A DNA stretch of 64,000 nucleotides. Source: CAVSIS01 sp963814875 (GTDB taxonomy: Bacteria > Acidobacteriota > Thermoanaerobaculia > Thermoanaerobaculales > Sulfomarinibacteraceae). The stretch covers positions 248,001-312,000 of the forward strand of contig CAWFFJ010000018.1 of NCBI GenBank assembly GCA_963814875.1. Direction: 5' to 3'. A program made the position numbers and the translations under genes. Below the pieces are notes generated by a model, which saw only the letters and a list, made by a program, of their open reading frames with translations, was not told the DNA's origin and did not search any database. The first letter of the stretch is position 1. Every line of letters begins with the position of its first letter. Of this stretch, positions 51,380 to 60,188 are shown in pieces.

Positions 51380-51611
51380 CGCATACCTGGATCCGCCGAC
51401 AAGCTCATCGCCATGCTCGTGCTCCTCCCAAGAGGTATTCAGTGCGTCCCCGAGATCAGGGACCCAATGGGCGCAGCCGATCGCAGGAGGTTGTTGGACA
51501 GAGGCCCCATCAGCGCGGCGATTCTCCCTCACTCTCAACGAGCTTCGGCCCGACAACCTCCTCGGTGCCGTCTTGCGCAATGGCCCGCCTTGAGGTAGAC
51601 AGCTGGGCGGA

Positions 51612-52196
51612 ATGTGCCCCGACGCCGATGCCCTTCCGCGCTCTGCCGGTCCGCTTCGCAGGCTGCTCGCGACCCTTGTCGACATGGTCGTGTTCGTCGG
51701 GATGAGCGTCGCTCTGGGCTGGCCCTTGTACCGGTCGTTGTTGCCCTTGATCGGATCGGATCCCAGCTACGACTCGATCGTTGCCGCCGTGGCCGATCCC
51801 CGCTGGCTCAACCACGCGGCGAGTGTCCTCGGGCTCTGGATTGCCTTGTGGTACGCCTACTTCGTGGTCGGCTGGGGTCTGTTCGGAGCGACGCCGGGCA
51901 AGTGGCTGCTTGGACTGCGAGTGGTCGACCACCGGCGGCGCTACCCCGTCGGAGCGTCACGCGCCCTGCTCCGACTGGCGGCGTACTCTGTCAGCTCGGC
52001 GACCCTGGGTATCGGCCATCTACTGGTCCTGCTGCGCCGCGACCACCGCGCGCTGCATGATATTCTCGCCGGCACCCGCGTCGTGCGCACCACCCATGCC
52101 CGCGCGATGGCACGCGGCCATGAGCCGCCCCAGCAACCGGCATCCCCGCCCGAGGACGACGACGCCGGCCCGGACCCAGGAGGTCACGCCCTATGA
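51612..52196 (+). CDS. RDD-family membrane protein
   Basis: 194 residues. The RDD domain shows three hydrophobic helices (about 20-40, 72-92, 116-142), with ATLVDMVVF in helix 1 and the conserved TPGKWLLGLRVVDHRRR loop. The C-terminal 35 residues are acidic and Pro-rich. RDD proteins are implicated in ion or small-molecule transport in few cases; role here is unknown. The stop overlaps the yedF start by four bases, so it is coupled to the selenium genes. Confidence 0.85.
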   Translation: MCPDADALPRSAGPLRRLLATLVDMVVFVGMSVALGWPLYRSLLPLIGSDPSYDSIVAAVADPRWLNHAASVLGLWIALWYAYFVVGWGLFGATPGKWLLGLRVVDHRRRYPVGASRALLRLAAYSVSSATLGIGHLLVLLRRDHRALHDILAGTRVVRTTHARAMARGHEPPQQPASPPEDDDAGPDPGGHAL

Positions 52197-52813
52197 AGGT
52201 GCTGGACGCCCGCCCGCTCGCTTGCCCCGGTCCCGTCATCGAGCTGCGCAAGCTGCTCGAAGCCGGCGAGCGCGAGGTTCGCATCCTGGTCGCCGACGAG
52301 CTGTCGCGTTCGAACGTGGAGCGGTTCGCCGCATCGCGGCAGGCGGACGTGACCGGATCGCCTGCTCCCGGTGGCGGCTTCGCACTCGAGGTGCGAGCCC
52401 CCGGATTCGCTGCCACGCCGTCTCCGACCGACGATCCGGAGCTCAGCTGCGTGGTCCCAGCGGCCGAGCCCGGCCGGAAGACGGTGGTCGTTCAGGTCAC
52501 GGCATCGACCATGGGTTCCGGCGACGACGAGCTTGGTGCGCTCCTGCTGCGGTCGTTCCTCAAGACGCAGGCTCAACTCCCGCGCCAGCCCGCCGCCCTG
52601 ATCTTCTACAACTCCGGGGTCCGACTCTGCTGCGAAGGCTCGCCCCTCCTCGACGACATTGCCGCGCTGGAGGCGGCCGGAGTCGAAGTCATCGCCTGCG
52701 GCACCTGCCTGAACTTCTTCGACCTTGCCTCGAGGTTACGCGTCGGGCGCGTGACCGACATGCTCGAGATCGCCACCCGCCTGTCGTCGGCCGACGTCAT
52801 CGTCCGACCGTGA
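52193..52813 (+). CDS. yedF: YedF, sulfurtransferase-like selenium metabolism protein
   Basis: 206 residues. The N-terminal TusA/SirA-like domain has the reactive Cys in LDARPLACPGPVIELRKLLE (C11). The C-terminal DsrE-like domain carries CC (C146, C147) in NSGVRLCCEGS and the CGTC pair (C169, C172). This two-domain plan is that of the YedF proteins found with SelD. A persulfide or perselenide carrier role is likely. It overlaps both neighbours by four bases. Confidence 0.88.
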   Translation: MKVLDARPLACPGPVIELRKLLEAGEREVRILVADELSRSNVERFAASRQADVTGSPAPGGGFALEVRAPGFAATPSPTDDPELSCVVPAAEPGRKTVVVQVTASTMGSGDDELGALLLRSFLKTQAQLPRQPAALIFYNSGVRLCCEGSPLLDDIAALEAAGVEVIACGTCLNFFDLASRLRVGRVTDMLEIATRLSSADVIVRP

Positions 52814-53967
52814 GCTCCGCACTCCTCGACGGCTACCTCGACCACGCCGCCACCGCGATGCCCAAGGCCCCAGGGGTCGTCGAGGCCGTCGCAGACTGCC
52901 TGCGTTCCAGCGCCGGGAACCCCGGCCGGGGAGGACACCGGCTGGCAGTCTCCGCGAGCCGGATCGTCGAGGACGCTCGCGAACGCGCTGCGCGCCTACT
53001 CGGCGGCGATCCCGAGCGGACCATCTTCGGTCCCGGAGCCACCGCGCTGCTCAACACCGTGCTGGCCTCCCGGCTGGGCTCCGGCGATCGCGTCGTGGTC
53101 AGCGCCCTGGAGCACAACGCGGTCATGCGCCCGTTACGAGCCCTCGAGCAGCGCATCGGCATCCACGTCCGTGTTCTCCGAGGTGCTGACCCGACCGGCG
53201 TTCCGAGCGGCCTGGAGGTCGCCGCAGCTGTCGCCGAGGAGCCGACACGGCTGGTCGTCGTCACCCACGCGAGCAACGTCAGCGGCGCGGTCCTGCCCGT
53301 AGCCGAAATCGTCGCGGCGGTTGCACCAGTACCGGTCCTCGTCGACGGCGCCCAGTCCGCCGGAAGTCTCCCGGTCGCCCTCTCCACTCTCGGCGCAGCC
53401 GCGTGGGTCTGCTCCGCCCACAAGGGACTCCTGGCGCCGCCGGGGCTCGGCCTGTTGCTGCTCGCGCCCGGTTTCGAGGTCGAACCTCTTGTGCTCGGCG
53501 GCACCGGCTCGCATTCCGACAGCGAGGAAATGCCCGACGCGCTACCCGACCGCCTCGAGGCAGGAACGCTCAACGTCCCCGCGATTGCTGGCCTGGCAGC
53601 CGCGTGCCGGTGGCTCGAGGCGGAGGGCGTCGCGGCTATCCACCACCGCTGCACCGCCCTCACGCGGGCTGTGATCGACGAGCTCCGCGGCGGAGGGCGG
53701 GTCCGCGTCATCGAGGCCGGCACCGAGCGCGTCGGGACCTTCTCGTGGACCGTCGAGGGCAGCGACAACGGCGAGATTGCAGCCTGGCTCGACCGCGAGC
53801 ACGGTCTGATGCTGCGCGCGGGTCTCCACTGCGCACCGGCCGCCCACCGCCGCCTCGGGACCTTTCCCGGCGGCACACTCCGGATCGGGATCGGGCCTTT
53901 TACCCCCCAGGCGACGCTCGAGCGTCTGGTCTCGGCGATCCGCGCCCTCCTCGCACACACGCGCTGA
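52810..53967 (+). CDS. Class V aminotransferase-fold cysteine desulfurase / selenocysteine lyase
   Basis: 385 residues from GTG 52810, overlapping yedF by four bases. The PLP Lys is in CSAHKGLLAP (K205); ALEHNAVMRPLR and LVDGAQSAGSLPV hold cofactor contacts. The substrate Cys is in MLRAGLHCAPAAH, a conserved R-x-G-x-H-C motif as in SufS-type and selenium-linked desulfurases. It is expected to release S or Se from cysteine or selenocysteine and pass it to YedF and SelD. Sulfur versus selenium preference cannot be told from sequence. Confidence 0.9.
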   Translation: MSSALLDGYLDHAATAMPKAPGVVEAVADCLRSSAGNPGRGGHRLAVSASRIVEDARERAARLLGGDPERTIFGPGATALLNTVLASRLGSGDRVVVSALEHNAVMRPLRALEQRIGIHVRVLRGADPTGVPSGLEVAAAVAEEPTRLVVVTHASNVSGAVLPVAEIVAAVAPVPVLVDGAQSAGSLPVALSTLGAAAWVCSAHKGLLAPPGLGLLLLAPGFEVEPLVLGGTGSHSDSEEMPDALPDRLEAGTLNVPAIAGLAAACRWLEAEGVAAIHHRCTALTRAVIDELRGGGRVRVIEAGTERVGTFSWTVEGSDNGEIAAWLDREHGLMLRAGLHCAPAAHRRLGTFPGGTLRIGIGPFTPQATLERLVSAIRALLAHTR

Positions 53968-54053
53968 GTGCGTTGACGCCCGCCACCGTTCGTGTGAGGC
54001 TTCGCGAGCGGCGGGTCTCGGCCATCGTCCGGTCCGCCGGCCACGGAGGGAGC

Positions 54054-55358
54054 ATGACGACATCCGATCGCGATCTGCTCGTGGTCTTCGGGACCGTGCA
54101 GCGGGTCATGCGCGCCGAGCGTGCCGCGCGCGAGCGCGATCTCGACGTCGATGTCGTTCCGGCTCCGCGCACAGTGTCGTCGGAGTGCGGCGTCGTGCTC
54201 GAGGCGCGGCGAGCCGACTGCCGCTTCCTCGCCGGCCTGTGCTCCGAGCTCGGCGTCGCACCGGTCGCCACCTACCGCCGTACAAACGGCGTCTGGCTGC
54301 CGACGTCCCTCGACGCCGCTGCCGACTCGCCGATCGTCGCGTTGACCCAGCACACGGCCTACGGCGGGTGCGGCGCCAAGCTCTCGAAGGGCGATCTCAC
54401 CACCGTCCTGTGCGGGCTACCGCGGCTCGAGTCGCCCGACCTCCTGGTGGGCATCGAACGAGCGGACGACGCCGGGGTCGTTCGTGTGCGGCCAGATCTG
54501 GCCCTGATCCACACCGCGGACTTCTTCCCACCCATGGTCGACGACCCGTTCAGCTTCGGCCGCATCGCGGCCGCGAATGCGCTGTCCGACGTCTATGCCA
54601 TGGGCGGCCAACCGCTCGCCGGGATGAACCTGGTCAGCTTCCCGCTCGCGCAGTTCTCGCGCGATGTCCTCAAGGAGATCCTGCGCGGCGGCCTCGCTGC
54701 CCTCGAAGAGGCCGGAGCGGTTCTCGCCGGAGGCCACACCATCGAGGGCCAGGAGCTGCTCTACGGGCTTGCGGTGACCGGCACGGTACATCCCGACCGG
54801 ATCTGGCGTAACGGCGGTGCGGTTCCCGGCGATGTCCTCGTGCTCACCAAGCCGCTCGGCACCGGCCTCATCACCACCGCCGCCAAGGCCGAGCTCGCCA
54901 GGCCGGAGGATCTGGCCGGCGCGGTGCGCTGGATGGCGACCTTGAACCGGGCGGCGGCCGAAGCGGTCGCGGCAGCGGCGCCCAGCGCGGTCACCGACGT
55001 CACCGGGTTCGGGTTGATCGGCCACGCCGCCGAGATGGCCGAGGCCAGCGGGCTCACGCTCGAGATCGACCTCAACACCCTGCCAGCGATGCCGGGCGCC
55101 CTCGAGGCTGCAGCGCAAGGGCTCGTCCCCGCGGGCACGGCCAAGAACCGGCGCAGCCTGGTCGATGTATGCTCGATCCCGGACGGAGCCGACCCACTCC
55201 GGGTCGACCTCGCCTTCGACCCCCAAACCTCGGGCGGCCTGCTCGTCGCGTGCGCACCCGAGGCCGGCGAGCGCCTGCTCCGCTCGCTGCCTGGTGCTGC
55301 CCCGGTCGGGAGAGCGACAGAGGGTGCTCCGGGAGCCGTCCGGCTCGTGGCATACTGA
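54054..55358 (+). CDS. selD: Selenide, water dikinase with fused N-terminal Se/S-carrier-like (DUF3343) domain
   Basis: 434 residues from ATG 54054, with GGAGGG just upstream deciding the start. Residues 1-85 match the DUF3343 putative Se/S-carrier fold (LLVVFGTVQRVMRAERAARE, then the Cys-containing SSECGVVLEAR). From about 93 the chain is SelD: LTQHTAYGGCGAKL has the catalytic Cys (C106) and Lys (K109), and AANALSDVYAMGG, GGHTIEGQE, TDVTGFGLIGHA and FDPQTSGGLL are signatures. The enzyme makes selenophosphate from selenide and ATP. The fusion would place a selenide carrier on the enzyme. Cys, not Sec, is at the active site. Confidence 0.93.
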   Translation: MTTSDRDLLVVFGTVQRVMRAERAARERDLDVDVVPAPRTVSSECGVVLEARRADCRFLAGLCSELGVAPVATYRRTNGVWLPTSLDAAADSPIVALTQHTAYGGCGAKLSKGDLTTVLCGLPRLESPDLLVGIERADDAGVVRVRPDLALIHTADFFPPMVDDPFSFGRIAAANALSDVYAMGGQPLAGMNLVSFPLAQFSRDVLKEILRGGLAALEEAGAVLAGGHTIEGQELLYGLAVTGTVHPDRIWRNGGAVPGDVLVLTKPLGTGLITTAAKAELARPEDLAGAVRWMATLNRAAAEAVAAAAPSAVTDVTGFGLIGHAAEMAEASGLTLEIDLNTLPAMPGALEAAAQGLVPAGTAKNRRSLVDVCSIPDGADPLRVDLAFDPQTSGGLLVACAPEAGERLLRSLPGAAPVGRATEGAPGAVRLVAY

Positions 55359-55384
55359 CCTTCCGGGACCGGAGGGCCCACCCC

Positions 55385-55789
55385 GTGCACGAGATGGGCG
55401 TTGCCATCGAGATCTACCGCACCTGCCGCGAGGCCGTACGCGGACACGGGCCTGGCCGGCTGGAGAAGGTCCGGCTGGCGGTCGGCGAGCTGTCAGCGGT
55501 CGAGCCCGACCTGATCGGCTTTGCATGGGAGGCGGTCACGGTGGACACCCCGGACGAGGGCTGCGCGCTCGAGGTCGAGTGGTGCCCGGCGCGCCAGCAC
55601 TGCCCGAAGTGCGACGCCGCCAAGACGCGCTCCGAGGGCAGCTGGCTTCGACTGTGCCCCGACTGTGGAGCTCCGCTGACCGTCGAGGGTGGTGATGAGC
55701 TGGATGTGCTCGAGGTCACCTTCATCACCGACGACGATGTGCCCGCTGAAGCTGCGGGTTCCGAACCCGGGCGGAAGGAGATGTCATGA
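55385..55789 (+). CDS. hypA: Hydrogenase nickel incorporation protein HypA
   Basis: 134 residues from GTG 55385. This start is required because HypA binds nickel through its N-terminal Met-His (here read as M-H-E-M-G). The zinc site is C73, C76, C91, C94. Residues 105-134 are acidic and longer than usual. It receives nickel from HypB and delivers it to the large subunit. The stop overlaps hypB by four bases. Confidence 0.94.
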   Translation: MHEMGVAIEIYRTCREAVRGHGPGRLEKVRLAVGELSAVEPDLIGFAWEAVTVDTPDEGCALEVEWCPARQHCPKCDAAKTRSEGSWLRLCPDCGAPLTVEGGDELDVLEVTFITDDDVPAEAAGSEPGRKEMS

Positions 55790-56469
55790 AGCAGGTCGTC
55801 ACGGTTCGCCGACGGGCCCTGGCCGCCAACGACGAGCATGCCGAGCTCCTGCGCCGCCGCTTCGACGAGGCGGGCACCCTGGTGGTCAACCTGATCTCGT
55901 CACCCGGCTCCGGCAAGACCACCCTGCTCGAGGAGACGGTGCGACGGCTGTCGGGAGACTTCAAGCTGGCGGTGATCGAGGGCGACGTCGCGACGGAGAA
56001 CGACGCCGACCGCCTGCGTGCGCTCGGGGTCCCCGCACATCAGGTGCTCACCGGCGGCGCCTGCCACCTGGACGCACGCCAGATCGCCGGAGCGCTCGAG
56101 GTCGCGAGCCTGCTGCCTGCCGACATCCTGTTCATCGAGAACGTCGGCAACCTGATCTGCCCGACCACCTACGACCTTGGCGAGGACTGCAAGATCGTCG
56201 CGCTGTCGGTCACCGAGGGTGACGACAAGCCGGTCAAGTACCCGGCGATCTTCGCCCGTGCGGACATCGCGGTGATCACCAAGAGCGACCTGCTGCCCTA
56301 CGTCCGCTTCGACCTCGAGTCGGTCCAGCGCCAGGTCGCCACCCTCAACCCGTCCGGCACGCTCCTGGTCACCTCGGCGGCGACCGGAGATGGGATCGAC
56401 GCCTGGTGCACGCTGCTGCTCGGACGGCTCAACGCCAAGCGATCGGGAACGGGCACGGCGCGGAGTTGA
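55786..56469 (+). CDS. hypB: Hydrogenase nickel incorporation GTPase HypB
   Basis: 227 residues. The P-loop is SSPGSGKTT (38-46), the shared metal site is in TGGACHLDARQI (C93, H94) and the switch is FIENVGNLICPTTYDLGE; ITKSDLL is the base motif. The His-rich nickel-storage extension of some HypB proteins is absent. It hydrolyses GTP to load nickel together with HypA. Coupled to hypA and hypF by overlaps. Confidence 0.96.
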   Translation: MKQVVTVRRRALAANDEHAELLRRRFDEAGTLVVNLISSPGSGKTTLLEETVRRLSGDFKLAVIEGDVATENDADRLRALGVPAHQVLTGGACHLDARQIAGALEVASLLPADILFIENVGNLICPTTYDLGEDCKIVALSVTEGDDKPVKYPAIFARADIAVITKSDLLPYVRFDLESVQRQVATLNPSGTLLVTSAATGDGIDAWCTLLLGRLNAKRSGTGTARS

Positions 56470-58796
56470 CCCGGATCCGTCTGAGCTGTGTCGGTGCGGT
56501 ACAGGGGGTTGGATTCCGGCCGACCGTCTACCGTGTGGCGGCCTCGCTTGGGCTTTCCGGCTGGGTCGCCAACGACGCCCGCGGCGCGGTGCTCGAGGTC
56601 GAGGGACCGGACGAGGTCGTGGCTGGGTTCGAGCAGGCGCTGCGCGATCAGCTGCCTCCCCTCGCACGACTCGACGGACTCAGCAGCGAGATCGTCCCCG
56701 CCACGGGTGAGACCGGCTTCGTGGTCAGGGCTTCAGAGCCGGGACCCCGTGCAGGTGCGCTGGTGCCTCCCGACGCGGCGCTGTGCGCCGACTGCCGGCA
56801 CGAAATGGAGGAGCCCTCCAACCGGCGCCACCACTACCCGTTCACGACATGCACCAACTGCGGACCCCGCTTCTCGCTCGTGCACCGCTTGCCCTACGAC
56901 CGCCACCAGACGTCGATGGCGTGCTTCCCGCTCTGTCCGGCATGCCACGCCGAGTACGGCGATCCCGGCGACCGCCGCTTCCACGCCGAGCCGGTGTGCT
57001 GCCCCGACTGCGGTCCCCGGCTGTGGCTGGTCTCGGCCGACGGACGGGACCTCGCCGAGGGTCCGCCGGCGCTCGCCGCCGCGCAGAGGCTCCTTCTCGA
57101 CGGCCAGATCGTGGCCGTCAAGGGCCTCGGGGGCTTCCAGCTCGCCTGCCGCGCCGACCACAGCGAGCCCCTGACCATCCTGCGCGAGCGCAAACGCCGC
57201 CCGAGCAAACCGTTCGCCGTCATGGTCCGCGACCTCGAGACGGCCCGGCAGTTGGTCTGCCTGTCCGGCGAGGACGAGAAGCTCCTGCTCTCGGCGCCTT
57301 CCCCGGTGATGCTCGCGACCGCTCGGCGCCCCTGCCCCCTCAGCGCCGAGGTGGCCCCCGGTCTGGAGGACCTCGGCGTGCTCCTGCCGACGACCCCGCT
57401 GCACGTCGAGCTGCTCCGCGACCCGACTCTCCCACCGCTCGTGATGACCTCCGGCAACGTCTCCGACGAGCCGATCTGCCGCGACAACCGGGAGGCACTC
57501 GAGAGGCTCGGCGGCCTCGCCGACGCCTTCCTGCTCCACGACCGCGACGTGGTTCGACGGATCGACGACTCGATCGTGCGCACGTCGGCGGCGGGTCATT
57601 TCATGGTTCGCCGCGCACGGGGCTGGGTCCCGGATCCGATCCCGCTGCCTCAGGCGACCGACTGTCCGATTCTTGCCGTCGGAGGGCATCTGCAGGTCAC
57701 GGCCTGCCTGGCGGTCGGTCACCAGGCCTTTTGCTCCCAGCACGTCGGGGACCTCGACACGGAGCCGGCTCGCCACTTCCTGGTCGAGGTCATCGAAGGG
57801 CTCGAGGACTTCCTCCAGGCGCGGGCAGAGGTCGTAGTCGCCGACAGCCACCCGGACTACCCCTCCAGTCTTCTGGCGCGCGAGATCGCCCAAGAGCGCG
57901 GTGCCGCGCTCGTCGAGGTCCAGCACCACCTTGCCCATGCCATCGCTGTGCTGGCGGAGCACGGCCGGACACCGGAGATCGGCGAGCGGGTGCTCGCGAT
58001 CGCGCTCGACGGGACCGGGTATGGGCCCGACGGCACGGCATGGGGCGGCGAGTGGCTGCTCCTCGACGGCGATCTCTCGTGGTCCCGGGTTGCTCACCTG
58101 GAGGCACTTCCCCTGGTCGGCGGCGAGCGGGCCGTGCGCGAGCCGTGGCGGGTCGCCGCCGCGGCCCTGGCCGCGGGCGGACTCCTGGAGCAGGTTGGCG
58201 AGCTGCCCATCGCGCGCACTGTGCCGAAGGAGCTGCTGCACGAGGTCGGCCGACTGGCGACCCATCCTTCGTGGCCGAGGGCGAGCGGCGCCGGCCGCCT
58301 GTTCGAGGCCTTCGGCGCCCTGCTCGGGCTGGCGACGACCAACGGATGGGAGGGTGAGGCGGCGGTGCGCCTCGAGTCGCTGGCTTCTGCTGCAGGACCG
58401 GTGCCACCGTGGCCGGAGGTCACCCTCACCGACCGGGGCGGTCCCGTCCTTCCCTCGGTCGAGCTGGTCGCCGCGGGCGCACGGCGCTTGATCGCTGGAG
58501 AGGATCCCGGTCGCGTCGCCTCCGGGTTCCACGCGACCTTCGCCGAGCTCGCCTGCGAGCTGAGCGCCCGCGTGGCAGCCAGCGGCTCGCCCACCGTCGC
58601 CCTCTGCGGCGGCTGCCTGGTCAACCGGCACCTCCGCGCGCTGCTCACCGAGGGTCTCGGGCGTCGCGGATTCGAACCGCTGATCCCGAGCCGGCTGCCA
58701 CCCGGCGACGGGGGGCTCGCCTACGGGCAGGTCGCGGCGGCTGCGCTGGCCCGTGCGCGCGGCCTCGCCCTGACACCCGTTGCGCGTGCGGTATGA
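56466..58796 (+). CDS. hypF: Carbamoyltransferase HypF
   Basis: 776 residues from TTG 56466, overlapping the hypB stop by four bases; an upstream in-frame start would overlap hypB further. Domains in order: acylphosphatase (VGAVQGVGFRPTVYRVA), two zinc fingers (CADC, CTNCGPRFS, CPACH, CCPDCGPRL), YrdC-like nucleotide domain (about 195-380) and a Kae1-like carbamoyltransferase domain with the metal motif HHLAHA and CGGCLVNRHL. It makes carbamoyl adenylate from carbamoyl phosphate and transfers it to HypE, the source of the CN ligands. Confidence 0.97.
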   Translation: MTRIRLSCVGAVQGVGFRPTVYRVAASLGLSGWVANDARGAVLEVEGPDEVVAGFEQALRDQLPPLARLDGLSSEIVPATGETGFVVRASEPGPRAGALVPPDAALCADCRHEMEEPSNRRHHYPFTTCTNCGPRFSLVHRLPYDRHQTSMACFPLCPACHAEYGDPGDRRFHAEPVCCPDCGPRLWLVSADGRDLAEGPPALAAAQRLLLDGQIVAVKGLGGFQLACRADHSEPLTILRERKRRPSKPFAVMVRDLETARQLVCLSGEDEKLLLSAPSPVMLATARRPCPLSAEVAPGLEDLGVLLPTTPLHVELLRDPTLPPLVMTSGNVSDEPICRDNREALERLGGLADAFLLHDRDVVRRIDDSIVRTSAAGHFMVRRARGWVPDPIPLPQATDCPILAVGGHLQVTACLAVGHQAFCSQHVGDLDTEPARHFLVEVIEGLEDFLQARAEVVVADSHPDYPSSLLAREIAQERGAALVEVQHHLAHAIAVLAEHGRTPEIGERVLAIALDGTGYGPDGTAWGGEWLLLDGDLSWSRVAHLEALPLVGGERAVREPWRVAAAALAAGGLLEQVGELPIARTVPKELLHEVGRLATHPSWPRASGAGRLFEAFGALLGLATTNGWEGEAAVRLESLASAAGPVPPWPEVTLTDRGGPVLPSVELVAAGARRLIAGEDPGRVASGFHATFAELACELSARVAASGSPTVALCGGCLVNRHLRALLTEGLGRRGFEPLIPSRLPPGDGGLAYGQVAAAALARARGLALTPVARAV

Positions 58797-58797
58797 T
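58770..58797 (+). promoter_or_regulatory. Internal promoter before hypC-hypD-hypE
   Basis: CTGACA (58770-58775), a 16-base spacer and TATGAT (58792-58797, five of six). It overlaps the hypF stop and could drive hypCDE separately, with a leader of about 57 bases to ATG 58861. Confidence 0.5.
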
Positions 58798-58860
58798 CGG
58801 CGACAGAGAACCGTTCGCGACGAGCGCGGCGTTGCCCGCGCCCGAGGAGGGCGTTCGAGG

Positions 58861-59088
58861 ATGTGTCTCGCGATCCCCATGGTGCTGACTGAGCGCACAG
58901 AACTCGAGGGTGTGGTCGAACTCGACGGCGTCCGCCGCACGATTTCGCTGATGCTGCTGCCAGACGCTGAGGTCGGCAACCATCTCCTCGTCCATGCAGG
59001 CTTCGCGATCGGCTCGGTCGACGCCGAGGAGGCGGCGCGGACGCTCGAGATCCTGCGCGAGTTCGCCGACAACATGGAGGCGCTGTGA
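58861..59088 (+). CDS. hypC: Hydrogenase assembly chaperone HypC
   Basis: 75 residues from ATG 58861, a start fixed by the conserved MCLAIPM, whose Cys carries the iron centre. It forms the scaffold with HypD and escorts the Fe(CN)2CO group to the large subunit. HypD starts within its stop (GTGA overlap). Confidence 0.96.
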   Translation: MCLAIPMVLTERTELEGVVELDGVRRTISLMLLPDAEVGNHLLVHAGFAIGSVDAEEAARTLEILREFADNMEAL

Positions 59089-60188
59089 CCCTTGCCTCCG
59101 CGGCCGCTCAGCGGCGGACCGTCGACGGGCTGCTGCGCTCGATCCGTGCCGAGTCGGTTCCTGTGGGTCGCGACCTCACCTTCATGGAGGTCTGTGGTAC
59201 TCACACCCACAGCGTCGGCAAAGCCGGCCTGCGACGGTTGCTTCCTTCGACGGTGCGGCTGATCTCCGGGCCCGGCTGCCCGGTCTGCGTCACCCCCGTC
59301 GGGTTTCTCGACCGCGCCGTCGCCCTGGCCCGACTGCCCGACACCATGGTCGCGACCTTCGGCGACCTCATGCGGGTGCCGTCAAGCACCACCAGCCTCG
59401 AGCGCGCCCAGGCCGAGGGGGCGTCGGTTCACGTGGTGTACTCGCCGCGCGACGCCGTCGCGCTGGCGCGCCAGCGGCCGGACCTCCGGGTGGTGTTTCT
59501 GTCGGTGGGATTCGAAACCACGACTCCGACCATCGCCGGCGCTCTCGCCGAGGCGGAGGCCGACGGGATCGATAACTTCATGGTCCTGGCCGGCAACAAG
59601 ATCATCCCGCCGGCGATGGAGGCGCTCGTCCGCGACGAAGAGCTCAGCCTCGACGGGTTCCTCCTGCCCGGCCACGTGTCGGTGATCACCGGCTGGCACG
59701 CGTTCCGTTTCCTCGCCGCCGAGCACGGCCTTCCGGGCGCGGTGGTGGGCTTCCAGCCGGTAGACATCCTCCACGGCCTGCTCGAGCTGGTCCGCCAGCA
59801 GCGCGCCTCCGAACCCACCGTAGTCAACCTCTACGGCCGTGTCGTCAGCGCCGAGGGTAATCGGGCCGCCCAGCAACTGGTCGAACGGATGTTCACCCCC
59901 GCGACGACGGCCTGGCGCGGTTTCGGCGACATCCCGGCCTCCGGTCTGGTGCTGCGCCCCGAGTGGTCGCACCGCGACGCGGCGCGGATCGAGGTCGACC
60001 TGCCCGAACCGCAGGAGCCGGTCGGCTGCCGCTGCGGCGACGTCCTGCGAGGCGTCATCGATCCGCCCGAGTGTCCGATCTTCGGCTCCAGCTGCACACC
60101 TGACGACCCGGTCGGTGCCTGTATGGTCTCGAGCGAAGGGACGTGCGCCGCGTGGTACCGGCACGAGGGACTGGAGATGTTCCAGTGA
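59085..60188 (+). CDS. hypD: Hydrogenase iron-cofactor assembly protein HypD
   Basis: 367 residues from GTG 59085. The catalytic scaffold motifs are all present: FMEVCGTHTHS, SGPGCPVCVTP and SVGFETTTPT. The C-terminal 4Fe-4S ligands are in GCRCGDVLRG, CPIFGSSCTP and GACMVSSEGTCAAWY. With HypC it assembles the Fe(CN)2CO unit. It overlaps hypC and hypE by four bases each. Confidence 0.96.
   Translation: MTLASAAAQRRTVDGLLRSIRAESVPVGRDLTFMEVCGTHTHSVGKAGLRRLLPSTVRLISGPGCPVCVTPVGFLDRAVALARLPDTMVATFGDLMRVPSSTTSLERAQAEGASVHVVYSPRDAVALARQRPDLRVVFLSVGFETTTPTIAGALAEAEADGIDNFMVLAGNKIIPPAMEALVRDEELSLDGFLLPGHVSVITGWHAFRFLAAEHGLPGAVVGFQPVDILHGLLELVRQQRASEPTVVNLYGRVVSAEGNRAAQQLVERMFTPATTAWRGFGDIPASGLVLRPEWSHRDAARIEVDLPEPQEPVGCRCGDVLRGVIDPPECPIFGSSCTPDDPVGACMVSSEGTCAAWYRHEGLEMFQ

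Noticed and set aside
51380..51611. Gap between the unknown protein and the RDD gene as a hidden gene or RNA
   Set aside because: Frames are short with no ribosome sites or family motifs; no tRNA or clear promoter seen.
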